Assembly: GCA_003820375.1 (NCBI GenBank)
Contig: RPQH01000024.1
Coordinates: forward strand, 1 to 52,133
Source: Ignavibacteriota bacterium
GTDB taxonomy: Bacteria > Bacteroidota > Ignavibacteria > Tepidaquicellales > OLB5
Length of the DNA: 52,133 bases
Direction: 5' to 3'
The translations under genes were made by a program, and so were the position numbers. The first letter of the stretch is position 1, and every line of letters starts with the position of its first letter. Shown here piece after piece: positions 1 through 9,225 of this stretch. The notes beneath the pieces are model-generated. The model did no database searches, had not been told where the DNA came from, and saw nothing but the letters and a program-made list of their open reading frames with translations.

Positions 1-41
1 AATTCAATCCTTGAAGGAACAAAGATGGAATCTCTTCATCC

Positions 42-223
42 TTAACTTGACGCTTATGTGTTTACTCTGTGTTAAATTGTGATTTGCAAGGGGTAATAAA
101 AACATTAATGATTAGAATTATTTATATGATATTTAACATTATTTATGGAACATTCATATCAATACTGTTACCCCTTGTCTTTTATCAATTTCAAATCTCC
201 TTACTGTTAACTTGACGCCTATG
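42..223. repeat. Palindromic intergenic element with paired TTAACTTGACGC motifs
   Basis: The first 348 bases hold no gene. GCAAGGGGTAAT near 86-97 and GTTACCCCTTGTC at 167-179 form inverted arms around a loop of about 70 nt. The 17-base motif TTAACTTGACGCTTATG (42-58) recurs with one change at 207-223. The right arm and the following ATCAATTTCAAATCT resemble the right arm at 17608-17640, which also has a loop of about 71 nt, so this looks like a dispersed element family. Function is unknown. Confidence 0.55.
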
Positions 224-298
224 CTAGTACCCGGGGCTCAGGACAAAATTGATTGTTTGCGTAAGGTGAATTAGTAACTAAGGTTTTACGAAAAATAA

Positions 299-327
299 AA
301 GGCCATCCTGTTAGGCAGGATGGCCTT
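299..327 (-). terminator. Rho-independent terminator of the T9SS sortilin-like gene
   Basis: Perfect 12-bp arms, AAGGCCATCCTG and CAGGATGGCCTT, with a 5-nt loop lie just past the stop codon at 349. On the minus strand the stem is followed by a T-rich run, which fits an intrinsic terminator for the 851-residue gene. Confidence 0.85.
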
Positions 328-348
328 ATTAAATAATAAAATTAAAAC

Positions 349-2904
349 TTATTTCAAAAATACCATCTTCTTTGTATCCCTGAAATCGCCTGCCTTCAAT
401 TCATAAATATATATTCCTGAGGTTACTGTAATACCTGCATTATTCGTTCCATCCCATGTTACGGTTTTTGTACCCGGTGTTTGCTCTGAATTAACCAGTG
501 TCTTTATTTCCTGGCCGAGTATATTAAATATCTTCAACGATACCATTCCCTTTGCTGCTAAATCAAACTTAATAGTAGTTCTCGGGTTGAACGGGTTCGG
601 GTAATTCTGATGTAATGCATAGCTGTAAGGAATATTGTTTCCATTGGAAGAAATTCCAACCATCGGTGGTATTGGTGATTCCCATATACCTCTTCCATAC
701 GTCGCTGCTCTTATCTTGTTAGTTGGGGCATAAATTTCAAATTCGCTTACTTCAACGTTTGGCAGATTAACCATAAACGGCTGCCAGTCGGTCAAAGTAT
801 AGTCTGTATAATACACACCAACATCCATACCGATAAAGAGACGATCAGGATTTAAATATTTAATACAATTTGCAGGTAGGTTTGGAAGTGTACCGCTTAC
901 ATTAGTCCAGCTATCACCTGCGTTTGTTGAATGGTATACTTTCTCTCCTGCAACATATCCGGATAAAGTTACCCACAGTTCCAACGGGTCAGAATCACTT
1001 ACATCAACGTATGTTTTTGCATTTCCCGGTAATCCTGTGGTTATATCTTTCCAGTCAATGCCATTGTTTGTTGTGCGGTATACAGTACTGGAATTAAGAG
1101 CATAAATATAATTATTATCCGATTTGGCAATTGCAATTGCCCTGAAAGAGGAAACATTTAAGCTGCTTAATTTTGTCCATGTATCACCCTTATCATCTGA
1201 TTTCCAAATATCCTGGAATCCGGTATATATTGTAGCGGGTCTAACGGGGTCAAGCACAAAAGGAGTTATCCATCCTCCTGTACCGGTGATACCGCCATAA
1301 ATAGGTACAAAGTTATTACCGCCATCAGTTGACCTGTTCAAACCGCCGTTTTGTCTTGAACAATAAAGTATGTTTTCATTTGTCGGGTCAACAGCTGCTT
1401 CCATGCCGTCTGCACCGAGCACATGAGTCCAGACTCCGTCAACATACATATTTGAGCCATTATCCTGAGTACCGCCAATTAGTAAATTGGGATTCTGCGG
1501 AGTTCCGCCAAACCTGTAAAATTGTGTCGTTGCCATTCCTTCGGAAATATCTGCCCAGTTTGTACCAAAATTTGTTGACTTAAACAACCCGCCATCTGTG
1601 CCTGTATAAAGTGTATTACCGTAAAAATCAAGGGTGTGAACATCAGCGTGTACATATCCATACTGGTCAGGCGGCCAAACCCAGTAAGCATTGCATGTAA
1701 AGTTATCACCGCCGTTGGTTGATTTCCATATGTTAATGCCTCCCGTGTATACTATATTCGGATTTATTGGCGAAACAGCTACGCATAAATCATACCATCC
1801 CTGACCACCGGATTGTGAACCATCCGGAGAGTAACCAAGTATATTAGGTGTAGTAATTGTCTCTTTAAATGTCGCACCTGCATCTGTTGAACGGTAGAAC
1901 CCAAGGAATCCGCCGTCTGAAGAATTAGCAGCAAGTATATAAACATAATTAGCACCTGCACGGCTTACACCAATCGCCATTCTTCCCAATCCTGCAGATG
2001 GAAGCCCTGTACCTGTTGGGAAAAATGATTCGCCGCCATCGGTTGATTTATAAAATGATGTCGTTACTGCATAATAGATATTTAAATCGGAAGGATTGAA
2101 TTCAATATCCCTAATATGACCTGTTAACACCTGTGTCCATGTTGCCGCCCCGTTTGTTGAACGGAATAATCCATTTGTACACGCAGCAAAAAGAATGTTC
2201 CTGTTCAACGGGCTTGAGATAAGTTTATTTATCCTTGCACCCTGTGAAACCGGGTAACTTAAACCCGTTGTATCCCATGTAGCACCGTCATCGGTACTTT
2301 TTAAAACTCCGATGCTGTAAGTGGCTCCGCCGTCACCATCGCCTGTTGCAATATATATAGTGCTTGGTGTTCTTGATGTAACAACAATTCCTGAAACACC
2401 TATTACAGAAAGATGGTCAGTTAAAATTGTCCAGTTTAATCCGCCGTTGGTAGATTTCCACAAACCGCCTGATGGTGCACCTGCATATATTATATCAGGA
2501 TTAACCGGATGAGCAGTTATACAATTTATTCTGCCAATACCCGGATTATAACTGATGGATAGCCATTTTGTAGGACCCATTGAGGTCCAATCGCTCTCAT
2601 CATTTACCCTGTCTTTATGTACATTTCTGTATTTCTGCATTTCCCTGTAAGTAGCAGTTGGGTCCGGACGGTTACCGGTTGGATATACTCTTGGCTCCAT
2701 AAAATATTCCCATCTTTTGAAAGGCATCCAGCCCTGACCGCGTTGCGGGGTTTTTCCTTCCCAGTATTTATAGAACTCACTTTGTACATCGTAAAAATTA
2801 GATGTGGGGTCATTCATTAAACGAACCCACTCCTGTGAAAATGAAATTGATACTAATAATAACATCATTGTTATTATTACGAATAATTTAGATATATTTT
2901 TCAT
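349..2904 (-). CDS. Secreted BNR/sortilin-like beta-propeller protein with T9SS sorting domain
   Basis: Protein of 851 residues. A signal peptide covers roughly residues 1-23 (hydrophobic run ending SFSQ). The body is a long series of BNR/Asp-box-like repeats of the form STDGGxTW or STNxGxxW, as in sortilin/VPS10-like and photosystem stability factor-type propellers; the repeats suggest two propellers. The last 85 or so residues are a type A T9SS C-terminal domain: QNYPNPFNPRT, then a FlgD-like Ig fold with GIYIYELKAGDF and a final KKMVFLK. The protein should cross the outer membrane through T9SS and lose the C-terminal domain on attachment or release. No glycosidase catalytic residues can be assigned from the repeats alone, so an enzyme activity should not be assumed; adhesion or scaffold roles are equally possible. 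It is monocistronic, with its own terminator. Confidence 0.85.
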   Translation of the reverse strand: MKNISKLFVIITMMLLLVSISFSQEWVRLMNDPTSNFYDVQSEFYKYWEGKTPQRGQGWMPFKRWEYFMEPRVYPTGNRPDPTATYREMQKYRNVHKDRVNDESDWTSMGPTKWLSISYNPGIGRINCITAHPVNPDIIYAGAPSGGLWKSTNGGLNWTILTDHLSVIGVSGIVVTSRTPSTIYIATGDGDGGATYSIGVLKSTDDGATWDTTGLSYPVSQGARINKLISSPLNRNILFAACTNGLFRSTNGAATWTQVLTGHIRDIEFNPSDLNIYYAVTTSFYKSTDGGESFFPTGTGLPSAGLGRMAIGVSRAGANYVYILAANSSDGGFLGFYRSTDAGATFKETITTPNILGYSPDGSQSGGQGWYDLCVAVSPINPNIVYTGGINIWKSTNGGDNFTCNAYWVWPPDQYGYVHADVHTLDFYGNTLYTGTDGGLFKSTNFGTNWADISEGMATTQFYRFGGTPQNPNLLIGGTQDNGSNMYVDGVWTHVLGADGMEAAVDPTNENILYCSRQNGGLNRSTDGGNNFVPIYGGITGTGGWITPFVLDPVRPATIYTGFQDIWKSDDKGDTWTKLSSLNVSSFRAIAIAKSDNNYIYALNSSTVYRTTNNGIDWKDITTGLPGNAKTYVDVSDSDPLELWVTLSGYVAGEKVYHSTNAGDSWTNVSGTLPNLPANCIKYLNPDRLFIGMDVGVYYTDYTLTDWQPFMVNLPNVEVSEFEIYAPTNKIRAATYGRGIWESPIPPMVGISSNGNNIPYSYALHQNYPNPFNPRTTIKFDLAAKGMVSLKIFNILGQEIKTLVNSEQTPGTKTVTWDGTNNAGITVTSGIYIYELKAGDFRDTKKMVFLK

Positions 2905-3012
2905 ATTTATTAAGAAAAAAGGGATAAATTACTAATTTATAATACAATATAATTAAAAAAAAAGGGTAAATATGTAGCGGAAACAGGGAAATTGAATTTA
3001 ATTAAGAATGGG

Positions 3013-3275
3013 TTGTCTGAATCACAGATTACACTGATTATACTGATGAAAGCATATTGTCTGAATCACAGATTATACTGATTATACTGATTGCACTGAT
3101 AAAATATTTAACATAATTACTCTAAAACTACAAAATACAGACAGAAATATTTTTCGTTAATAATCTTACCCTCATAAAATGATAATATATTTCAGGTGTC
3201 ACAGGACTCAATAAAATTGATTTATCTATTTATCAGCGTAATCAGTTATTATCAGTGTAATCTGTGATTCAGACA
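3013..3275. repeat. Dispersed inverted repeat of CTGAATCACAGATTACAC type
   Basis: Two direct copies of TTGTCTGAATCACAGATT followed by ACTGAT-rich sequence (3013-3047 and 3058-3101) face an inverted copy at 3232-3275 ending TCTGTGATTCAGACA. The same family, also as an inverted pair, recurs at 36524-36710. The internal ACTGATTAT units give a short tandem look. The rest of the 2905-3437 gap holds no gene; its last 90 bases are the response-regulator promoter. Confidence 0.7.
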
Positions 3276-3349
3276 TTTAAATCAGATCAATTGTTGTATT
3301 TTTTATATACTAATTCTTCTCAATTTCAATTAAATTTGCTCAATTTCAA

Positions 3350-3407
3350 TTTTAAGCGATTTTTAAGAATTTACTTATCTTGCTTTAAGAGACGTTAAAT
3401 AACTTTG
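3350..3407 (+). promoter_or_regulatory. Predicted response-regulator box array and -7 element upstream of the two-component genes
   Basis: TTTTAAGC (3350) and TTTTAAGAAT (3361) are 11 nt apart, giving TTTAAG-N5-TTTAAG, with a further CTTTAAGAG in register at 3383. TAACTTTG at 3400-3407 matches the TAnnTTTG -7 element of Bacteroidetes primary sigma promoters. The same array with the same geometry lies upstream of the T9SS gene at 5753. Direct repeats of TTAAG type at 11-bp spacing are known targets of PmrA- and CiaR-like OmpR-family regulators, so autoregulation is inferred. Confidence 0.6.
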
Positions 3408-3437
3408 TATATTATTAAACCATAGCTAAATAATATT

Positions 3438-4109
3438 ATGCGAATTCTGATAGTAGAAGATGAAAAAGGGATTTCGGGTTTTTTAAAGGATGGATTGGAA
3501 GAAGAAGGTTTTGCAGTTGATGCAGCTAATGACGGAAGCAAAGGATATGAACTCGCTTCCGTAAATGATTATGATGTAATATTATTGGACTGGATGATGC
3601 CCGGAATCAGCGGTATAGAGGTTTGCAGGCAGTTCAGGAAACAAAATAAATCTGTTCCAATTATTTTCCTTACTGCTAAAGATACCGTGCAGGATACTGT
3701 ATTTGCGCTTGAAGAAGGTGCAAATGATTACATCAAAAAGCCATTTGAATTTGAAGAGCTTCTTGCACGCATCCGCGTTCAGCTTAGGACAAAGACCGGT
3801 GAAAGCAATAAGTTAAAGCTTGGTGATATTGAAATGAACCTTGACACTCACCGTGTATTCCGCAGCCTGAAAGAAATAGAGTTAACCCCAAAAGAATTTT
3901 CGTTGCTTGAGTTCCTTATCAGGAATAAAAATAAAGTCTGCACCAGGACACGCATTATAGAGCATGTGTGGGATATTCATTTCGATTCCGATACTTCAGT
4001 AATAGATGTTTATATTAATTTCCTGAGAAAAAAGCTTGATACCGGCGGCAGCAAAAACTTAATCCACACTTTAAGAGGCGTTGGATATATGGCTCGCGAG
4101 GAAGAATGA
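3438..4109 (+). CDS. OmpR-family response regulator
   Basis: 223 residues, a normal length for the family. The receiver domain spans about 1-118: acidic pocket E7-D8-E9, phosphoacceptor D51 in LLDWMMPG, T79 in FLTAKD and K101 in IKKPF. A winged-helix DNA-binding domain of Trans_reg_C type fills about 125-220, with the ELTPKEFSLLEFLI and VDVYINFLRKKLD signatures and the RGVGY wing. The gene overlaps the kinase by the ATGA tetranucleotide, so the two are translationally coupled. The subgroup resembles CusR/QseB/PmrA-like regulators. The TTTAAG-N5-TTTAAG boxes just upstream suggest that it controls its own promoter and that of the secreted protein at 5753. The stimulus cannot be read from the sequence. 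Confidence 0.93.
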   Translation: MRILIVEDEKGISGFLKDGLEEEGFAVDAANDGSKGYELASVNDYDVILLDWMMPGISGIEVCRQFRKQNKSVPIIFLTAKDTVQDTVFALEEGANDYIKKPFEFEELLARIRVQLRTKTGESNKLKLGDIEMNLDTHRVFRSLKEIELTPKEFSLLEFLIRNKNKVCTRTRIIEHVWDIHFDSDTSVIDVYINFLRKKLDTGGSKNLIHTLRGVGYMAREEE

Positions 4110-5494
4110 ATTTTAAATTAAGAAATAGAATTGCTTTTCTGTATCTTACTGCAACTGCCGTATTGACTGCAATATTATTTCTTATCACATATGCTGTTGT
4201 TCAAAATGCTGTGTATTCACACCTGGATGAACAGCTTGATACCGAAATCAATGAAGTTTCAAGAGGACTGGTTATTGACAGCGGGAAGATACTTTTAGTG
4301 AATCCTTACGAATGGGAAGAAAGAGAGCATTCACAGGTTGAAGTAAATCCAACATTTATTCAAATTATTGACAGGCATAAAGAAGTTCTGAAAAAAACAG
4401 ATAACCTTCATGATAATAATTTAGAGTTCATCCCTTTAATCAATGAAAAAATATACATTAATTCATTTCTTTCAAGCCGCCCGATACGTGAAGTTCAGCT
4501 TCCTTTAATAACCTCTTCGGGTTTTGTTTCAGGTTACTTAATGATTGCTGTATCGCAGGAGACAGCAATATTAGTTTTGAACAAGCTTGAACAAGTTCTG
4601 GTAATTGGCTTTTTGGGTGCATTGGTAATTCTGTTCTTCCTGACAAGATGGATAGCAGAAAAAAGCATCATTCCAATTCATAAAGTTATATCCACAACAG
4701 AAAAAATTACAAAGGAAAATCTATATGAAAGAGTAGAGCTTCCTGTAAACAAAGATGAAATTTATACACTTACTTCGACTATAAACGGATTACTTGAACG
4801 GCTTGAAGATGCAGTATTAAGAGAAAAACAATTTACAGCCGATGCATCACATGAGCTTAGAACTCCCCTTTCTGTTTTAAAAGGCACACTCGAAGTCCTT
4901 ATTCGCAAGCCAAGAGATATAGAGCATTACGAAAAGAAAATTTCGTACTGTATAAAAGAAGTGAACAGAATGTCAGCGATTATTGACCAGTTATTAATGC
5001 TTGCAAGATATGAAAGCGGAAAGCTTCAGCCGCTGACAGAAGAAATTGAGCTGGTCGATAGTGTAAAGTATACGGTATTAAGAATGCAGGAGCAGGCAAA
5101 AGAACACTGCATAAATATATGTTTTGATGAAAAAGATAAATATCCTGTTAAAGCAGACCCATTTATGATTGATGTAATAATAGAAAATTTAATTTCAAAC
5201 GCTGTGAAATATTCAAATGGTAATAAGAGAATAGATATTGAAATTACAAAAACAGATTATGCTGTAACATGCTCAGTTAAAGATTACGGAATTGGCATAC
5301 AGAAAGAACACTTAGCCAGAATATTTGACCGGTTCTTCCGCATTGATGAAGCCCGTAACTCCGAAATAAAAGGGCACGGAATAGGGCTGGCAATTGTAAA
5401 AAGATTGATTGATGTACAAAATCTAACCATATCATTCACCAGTGAATCTGCAAAAGGCACAATTGCGGTAATCACCTTCCCTCAAGTTTGTTAA
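4106..5494 (+). CDS. HAMP-domain sensor histidine kinase
   Basis: 462 residues. The first membrane helix is about 9-33, a periplasmic sensor region of about 125 residues follows, and the second helix is about 162-183, leading into a HAMP linker (about 184-236). The dimerisation and phosphotransfer helix carries H249 in ASHELRTP. The ATPase domain shows an N box (ENLISNAVKYS), a G1 box (DYGIGI), an F box (FDRFFR) and a G2 box (GHGIGLAI), so it should be catalytically competent. It shares an ATGA overlap with the response regulator and is its cognate partner. The periplasmic domain has no metal-binding motif I recognise, so the CusS/QseC-like family placement does not give a ligand. The stop codon lies inside a 9-nt AAGTTTGTT array, so the last residues are encoded by repeat DNA. 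Confidence 0.92.
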   Translation: MNFKLRNRIAFLYLTATAVLTAILFLITYAVVQNAVYSHLDEQLDTEINEVSRGLVIDSGKILLVNPYEWEEREHSQVEVNPTFIQIIDRHKEVLKKTDNLHDNNLEFIPLINEKIYINSFLSSRPIREVQLPLITSSGFVSGYLMIAVSQETAILVLNKLEQVLVIGFLGALVILFFLTRWIAEKSIIPIHKVISTTEKITKENLYERVELPVNKDEIYTLTSTINGLLERLEDAVLREKQFTADASHELRTPLSVLKGTLEVLIRKPRDIEHYEKKISYCIKEVNRMSAIIDQLLMLARYESGKLQPLTEEIELVDSVKYTVLRMQEQAKEHCINICFDEKDKYPVKADPFMIDVIIENLISNAVKYSNGNKRIDIEITKTDYAVTCSVKDYGIGIQKEHLARIFDRFFRIDEARNSEIKGHGIGLAIVKRLIDVQNLTISFTSESAKGTIAVITFPQVC

Positions 5495-5535
5495 GTTTGT
5501 TAAGTTCGTTAAGTTTATTAAGTTTATTAAGTTTT
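5484..5535 (+). repeat. 9-nt AAGTTTGTT tandem array at the kinase stop codon
   Basis: About five to six units of AAGTTTGTT/AAGTTTATT at a strict 9-nt period. The array begins inside the last codons of the histidine kinase, whose stop at 5492-5494 falls within the repeat. A longer array of the same unit lies at 46262-46334. Confidence 0.85.
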
Positions 5536-5659
5536 AAAATACCGGAAAAGAGATTAATCTGGTTAATCATACTAATCTATGATTCAGTTAATTAATCTTA
5601 CTCTACTTCCGGCTCTTAACTCTCAAACTCTTCAACTCCCGACTCCTCGACTCTTACTT

Positions 5660-5718
5660 TTTTAAGCATATTTTAAGAATCCTTTAAACTTCCTTTTAGG
5701 TTCACCCTGCTAATTTTG
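5660..5718 (+). promoter_or_regulatory. Predicted response-regulator box array and -7 element upstream of the T9SS protein gene
   Basis: Four units at an exact 11-nt period start at 5660 (TTTTAAGC), 5671 (TTTTAAGAAT), 5682 (CTTTAAACTT) and 5693 (CTTTTAGGTT). TAATTTTG at 5711-5718 fits TAnnTTTG. The first unit starts 51 nt before the -7 element, against 50 nt at the response-regulator promoter. This near-identical arrangement argues that the two-component system controls the downstream gene. Confidence 0.6.
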
Positions 5719-5752
5719 TATAATTAAATCATAAAATTAAATAAGAACCACT

Positions 5753-7099
5753 ATGAAAACTTTACAAAACACATTAAAAACAATATCAATTTTGTCATTA
5801 TTGCTGTTTGGTATAATTCAGTCAAATGCTCAGAACTGGTCTGCAATTGGCGGCGGCACCGGTTGGCTTTATGCTCTGGGTGAGTATAACGGTGAACTTT
5901 ATGCAGGCGGAAATTTTGGAATAAAAAAATGGGATGGCTCAAGCTGGGTTGACCTCGGCAGCGGAGTTAACGGGAGAGTCAGTGCTTTATGTGCATATCA
6001 AAATAAGCTTTATGTAGGGGGAATGTTCACTAATGCCGGTGGTGTACCGGTCAGCTTTATAGCAAGCTGGAATGGTACTATCTGGGAAGATCCTGAGGGC
6101 GGCACGAACAGCTATGTTTCCGCTTTAACAGTTTATAATGGTAAGTTAATTGTTGGAGGTTATTTCACTGATGCAAACGGTCCGGCTAATCATATTGCTT
6201 CATGGGATACACATAATTGGGCTCCGCTCGGTGCAGGTACAGGCGGGTCACAGGGACAGGTAATGGCTTTAACTGTTTGGAATAATAAATTAATTGCCGC
6301 AGGCTTCTTTTCTACTGCCGGCGGAATGAGTGCAGGAAGAATCGCTCAGTGGGATGGCACTAATTGGTCTGCTTTAGGTTCAGGTATTTCAGGTGTAGTA
6401 TATACACTTGCTGTTTATAACAATGATTTGATCGCCGGCGGATTGTTTAATACTGCCGGAGGACTTAGTGCTAATGACCTGGCAAGATGGGATGGCTCAA
6501 CATGGTATGCTCTTGGCAGCGGATGCAGCGGCGGTACTTATCCTTATGTTTTCGGTTTGGCTGTTTATGGAAATGATTTGTATGTAGCAGGTACTTATGC
6601 AATTGCAGGTGGTTTAGCTTGCAACGGTATTTCAAAATGGAATGGTACTTCTTTTTCATCTATGGGAAGCGGTTATTGCTGCGGTAATTATTCAGGGGCA
6701 AATGCAGCTATGATATTTAATGACCAGTTAATAACCGGCGGTATATTCGGAACGGTTAACGGCGTAAACGCTACAAATATTGCCAAATGCGATTTGGTTA
6801 TGACCGGCACACATAATAACAGCAATACTTCACCTGACGGGTTTAAGCTTTATCAAAACTATCCTAACCCGTTCAATCCATCAACAAAAATTAAGATGCA
6901 AATTGCAAAACAGGATAATGTAAATTTAACAGTATATAATGAGCTTGGAAAAGAAGTGGCAGTACTTGTAAATAAGCAGATGAATCCGGGAACATATGAA
7001 ATAGACTGGAATGCCGCAAACATGGCAAGCGGAGTATATTTTTATAAGTTGAAGGCTGGAGATTACACCGAAATTCATAGAATGGTTCTTATGAAATAA
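5753..7099 (+). CDS. Secreted repeat (propeller-like) protein with T9SS sorting domain
   Basis: 448 residues. The signal peptide is about 1-27, ending SNAQ. Residues about 28-360 form seven or so repeats of 45-50 residues with the pattern ALxVYNxxLxAGGxFxxAGGxxxxxIAxWDGxxWxxLGxG, which should build a beta-propeller like galactose-oxidase/Kelch-type secreted proteins. The last 80 residues are a type A T9SS domain (YQNYPNPFNPSTKI, GVYFYKLKAGDY, MVLMK). Several Cys residues sit in one repeat (GYCCGNY), perhaps as disulfides. The gene lies 258 bp downstream of the histidine kinase and carries the same 11-bp box array as the regulator promoter, so it is a likely direct target of that system. A strong terminator follows. 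Its ligand or substrate is unknown. Confidence 0.85.
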   Translation: MKTLQNTLKTISILSLLLFGIIQSNAQNWSAIGGGTGWLYALGEYNGELYAGGNFGIKKWDGSSWVDLGSGVNGRVSALCAYQNKLYVGGMFTNAGGVPVSFIASWNGTIWEDPEGGTNSYVSALTVYNGKLIVGGYFTDANGPANHIASWDTHNWAPLGAGTGGSQGQVMALTVWNNKLIAAGFFSTAGGMSAGRIAQWDGTNWSALGSGISGVVYTLAVYNNDLIAGGLFNTAGGLSANDLARWDGSTWYALGSGCSGGTYPYVFGLAVYGNDLYVAGTYAIAGGLACNGISKWNGTSFSSMGSGYCCGNYSGANAAMIFNDQLITGGIFGTVNGVNATNIAKCDLVMTGTHNNSNTSPDGFKLYQNYPNPFNPSTKIKMQIAKQDNVNLTVYNELGKEVAVLVNKQMNPGTYEIDWNAANMASGVYFYKLKAGDYTEIHRMVLMK

Positions 7100-7122
7100 A
7101 CGTTAGTCTCCTCCTCTCTTGG

Positions 7123-7152
7123 AAAAGCCGGGCTGGGGTCGCTCGGCTTTTT
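7123..7152 (+). terminator. Rho-independent terminator after the T9SS repeat protein
   Basis: AAAAGCCG and CGGCTTTT arms with a GC-rich loop, followed by further T residues, lie 24 nt past the stop codon. The rest of the gap to 7308 holds nothing recognisable. Confidence 0.85.
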
Positions 7153-7307
7153 GTTATTTACTAACTGAATAGTATATTTTATTGTAAATTCAAATTTTTA
7201 TTTTTGCCGCTATTGTATCTTGAAAGTGAACGGGATAACACCCACACTTTGATATACCCGCCATCACGTTTTATAATATATTTTCACTAAAAAAATCCGG
7301 AAGGTTT

Positions 7308-7742
7308 TTATTTTATAAAAACAGTTTTGCTAAACAAAGAGCCATCGGGCTGATGAACAGCTACAGAAAAATCTCCCGGTATAAATGGATATATCTTAAA
7401 ATATATCCCGTCCATGGTCATTATTGAGTCTTTGCAAGTTCCCGCCATCTTATGCCTGTAATTTCCCCACACTGTAAAATCCGCCCTGTGGTCTTCCTTC
7501 GTATATTGAAAATGAGAAAATTTGTGGCACGTATCTGTTCCGGCTGTTCCAAGAAAATATACAGTTAATGTATCTGCAACAGATAAAGTATCATTGGAAA
7601 ATGTAAAATCGTCCACTTTTATCCTGTACGGTTCTTCAATTATTGTATTGGCTCCATGGTCATTATAACACGAATATAAAAAGGATGCCAGCATTAAGAG
7701 AATTGTAAAGGCAGCATGCTTATTTTTTATTTGTATATTCAT
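7308..7742 (-). CDS. Putative lipoprotein of unknown function
   Basis: 144 residues. The N-terminus has a positive start (NIQIKNKH), a hydrophobic run and a lipobox-like LYSC at about 22-25, so it should be a lipoprotein. The mature part is rich in beta-strand patterns (YRIKVDDFTFSND, DTLTVYFLGT) and looks like a single Ig-like or jelly-roll domain; no family is recognised. It overlaps the upstream outer-membrane protein gene by 4 bases (ATGA), so the two are co-translated and probably work together at the outer membrane. It ends close to the terminator of the converging T9SS gene. Confidence 0.65.
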   Translation of the reverse strand: MNIQIKNKHAAFTILLMLASFLYSCYNDHGANTIIEEPYRIKVDDFTFSNDTLSVADTLTVYFLGTAGTDTCHKFSHFQYTKEDHRADFTVWGNYRHKMAGTCKDSIMTMDGIYFKIYPFIPGDFSVAVHQPDGSLFSKTVFIK

Positions 7743-8404
7743 CTGTTTTTTGGATTGAAAATACCTCCTCCGAAAATAATACCGAGCTCATTATTCCTGA
7801 TATATCCGGTAGGAGAATTATAAGTTTTATTAATATCCGGGTTAAAATAAAAATCCAGCAGTAGATTGAACTCTTTAGAAATATTTATTGAAGTCCCCAG
7901 CCCCAATGATAATCCGTAAAGGATATCTTTGGATTTAAAAAAAATGTTTTCGAAATCTTTATCTATATTCTTGTGAAAGATAAAATCAAACCTTGGTCCG
8001 CCAAATACATAAAAGCTAATTTTTTTATAGTTCAATTTTGCTTTAGGTGTTAGTGCAAATGAAATAAATGAAAAACTGTTTTTTACATCGGCTTCACCAA
8101 TCTTATTCATGTTAACATCATACTTATCGTACTTAAAAATAAACTCCCTGCTTCTATAGTACACGTTTGTCATGATAGAGAAATTTTTTTTACTAAACAG
8201 TTCTCCATACAAACCAAACCCTAACGTTTTTATATCAGGACTGCTTTTGTAAAAACGTGATACAGCCGTGTCAGGATTTTTCCACCCGTATTGGCTGGTG
8301 GTAAAGTTTATTTTCAATCCAAATCCTTTGAAGGCTTGAGAATGCAATGTGAGCGGGAGAAGCAGCAGCAAAAAGAGAAAGAGTTTTCTCATACTATTGT
8401 GCAA
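7739..8404 (-). CDS. Outer-membrane beta-barrel protein (porin-like)
   Basis: 221 residues with a signal peptide of about 1-22 (leucine-rich, ending LHSQ). The mature protein alternates polar and hydrophobic residues in eight or so strands ending in aromatic residues (FGLKINFTTSQYGW, TLGFGLYGELF, ISFYVFGGPRFDFIFH, LLLDFYFNPD) and closes with an LGIIFGGGIF strand. This is typical of PorT/OmpA-like eight-stranded barrels in Bacteroidota. It is the first gene of a two-gene unit with the lipoprotein at 7308-7742. No transport specificity can be inferred. Confidence 0.7.
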   Translation of the reverse strand: MHNSMRKLFLFLLLLLPLTLHSQAFKGFGLKINFTTSQYGWKNPDTAVSRFYKSSPDIKTLGFGLYGELFSKKNFSIMTNVYYRSREFIFKYDKYDVNMNKIGEADVKNSFSFISFALTPKAKLNYKKISFYVFGGPRFDFIFHKNIDKDFENIFFKSKDILYGLSLGLGTSINISKEFNLLLDFYFNPDINKTYNSPTGYIRNNELGIIFGGGIFNPKNR

Positions 8405-8583
8405 TATAAAGAATTAACTTAAATTTTAATCTTAAAGTATTGATTTTACAATAATAAGGAAATTTAGAAGATAAAAACATTTAAAAAATAACAAATACGG
8501 GATGGTTTTACATTAAACAATAAATTCAGCTTTTATATGTTAAGGAAACTTAACTTTTAAATATGAATTTATCATTCACCAAT

Positions 8584-9225
8584 TTACTTTAATACTATCA
8601 TTTTTTTTATATCAATAAAATCACCGGCTGTCATTTTATAATAATATATACCACTCGGGTATTTCGATGCATTCCATTTTACTTCATAAAAACCCTGTGA
8701 AAAACTACCATCTGCTAATATTCCTATTTGTTCGCCAATAGTATTATAAATGATTAGTTTTACTTCTGAACATTCTTTTACATAAAAAGTAATTTTTGTT
8801 TCAGGATTAAAAGGATTAGGATAATTTTGATTCAGCATATATTCAGAAGGCATTTTTTCGTGTATATTATTTATGCCTATCAGTGCATGTGTACAAAATT
8901 TGCAGCCGGAAGACCATGAGCTGGACCCGGCTTTCATAACGGGTTTCCATCTCCAGTAGTAACATGTATCATCAGAAAAAACAACCCAGCCATTCGAAAT
9001 TGTAAACCGGGATTCTGATAAACCAATCGCATGCAGTTTTGTAGAATTGAACGCCGAATCCCATGTAATGAGGAAATCATAAGCAACGGCACCGGGGTAA
9101 TCCTGCCAATTAAATATCATATTGGTCAGAGGAATAATAGTATCACAGGGAGACGTTTGAGAGATTGCAGTTTGAGAATTATAGCAGAAAAATAGAATGA
9201 TTGCAGCTAAACAAAATTTATTCAT
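8584..9225 (-). CDS. Small secreted protein with T9SS sorting domain
   Basis: I chose the ATG at 9225 (213 residues): it starts a clean signal peptide (MNKFCLAAIILFF, cut after AISQ), whereas the in-frame ATG at 9315 would add a second hydrophobic segment in front. The short mature region of about 85 residues has paired Cys (CDTI, DDTCYYW, GCKFCTH) and resembles a fibronectin type III/Ig-like module (FNWQDYPGAVAYDFLITWD). The C-terminal 80 residues are a type A T9SS domain (MLNQNYPNPFNPETKI, GIYYYKMTAGDF, KKMIVLK). Because the passenger is so small, most of the protein is sorting signal. The AT-rich gap at 8405-8583 shows no gene. Confidence 0.75.
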   Translation of the reverse strand: MNKFCLAAIILFFCYNSQTAISQTSPCDTIIPLTNMIFNWQDYPGAVAYDFLITWDSAFNSTKLHAIGLSESRFTISNGWVVFSDDTCYYWRWKPVMKAGSSSWSSGCKFCTHALIGINNIHEKMPSEYMLNQNYPNPFNPETKITFYVKECSEVKLIIYNTIGEQIGILADGSFSQGFYEVKWNASKYPSGIYYYKMTAGDFIDIKKMIVLK

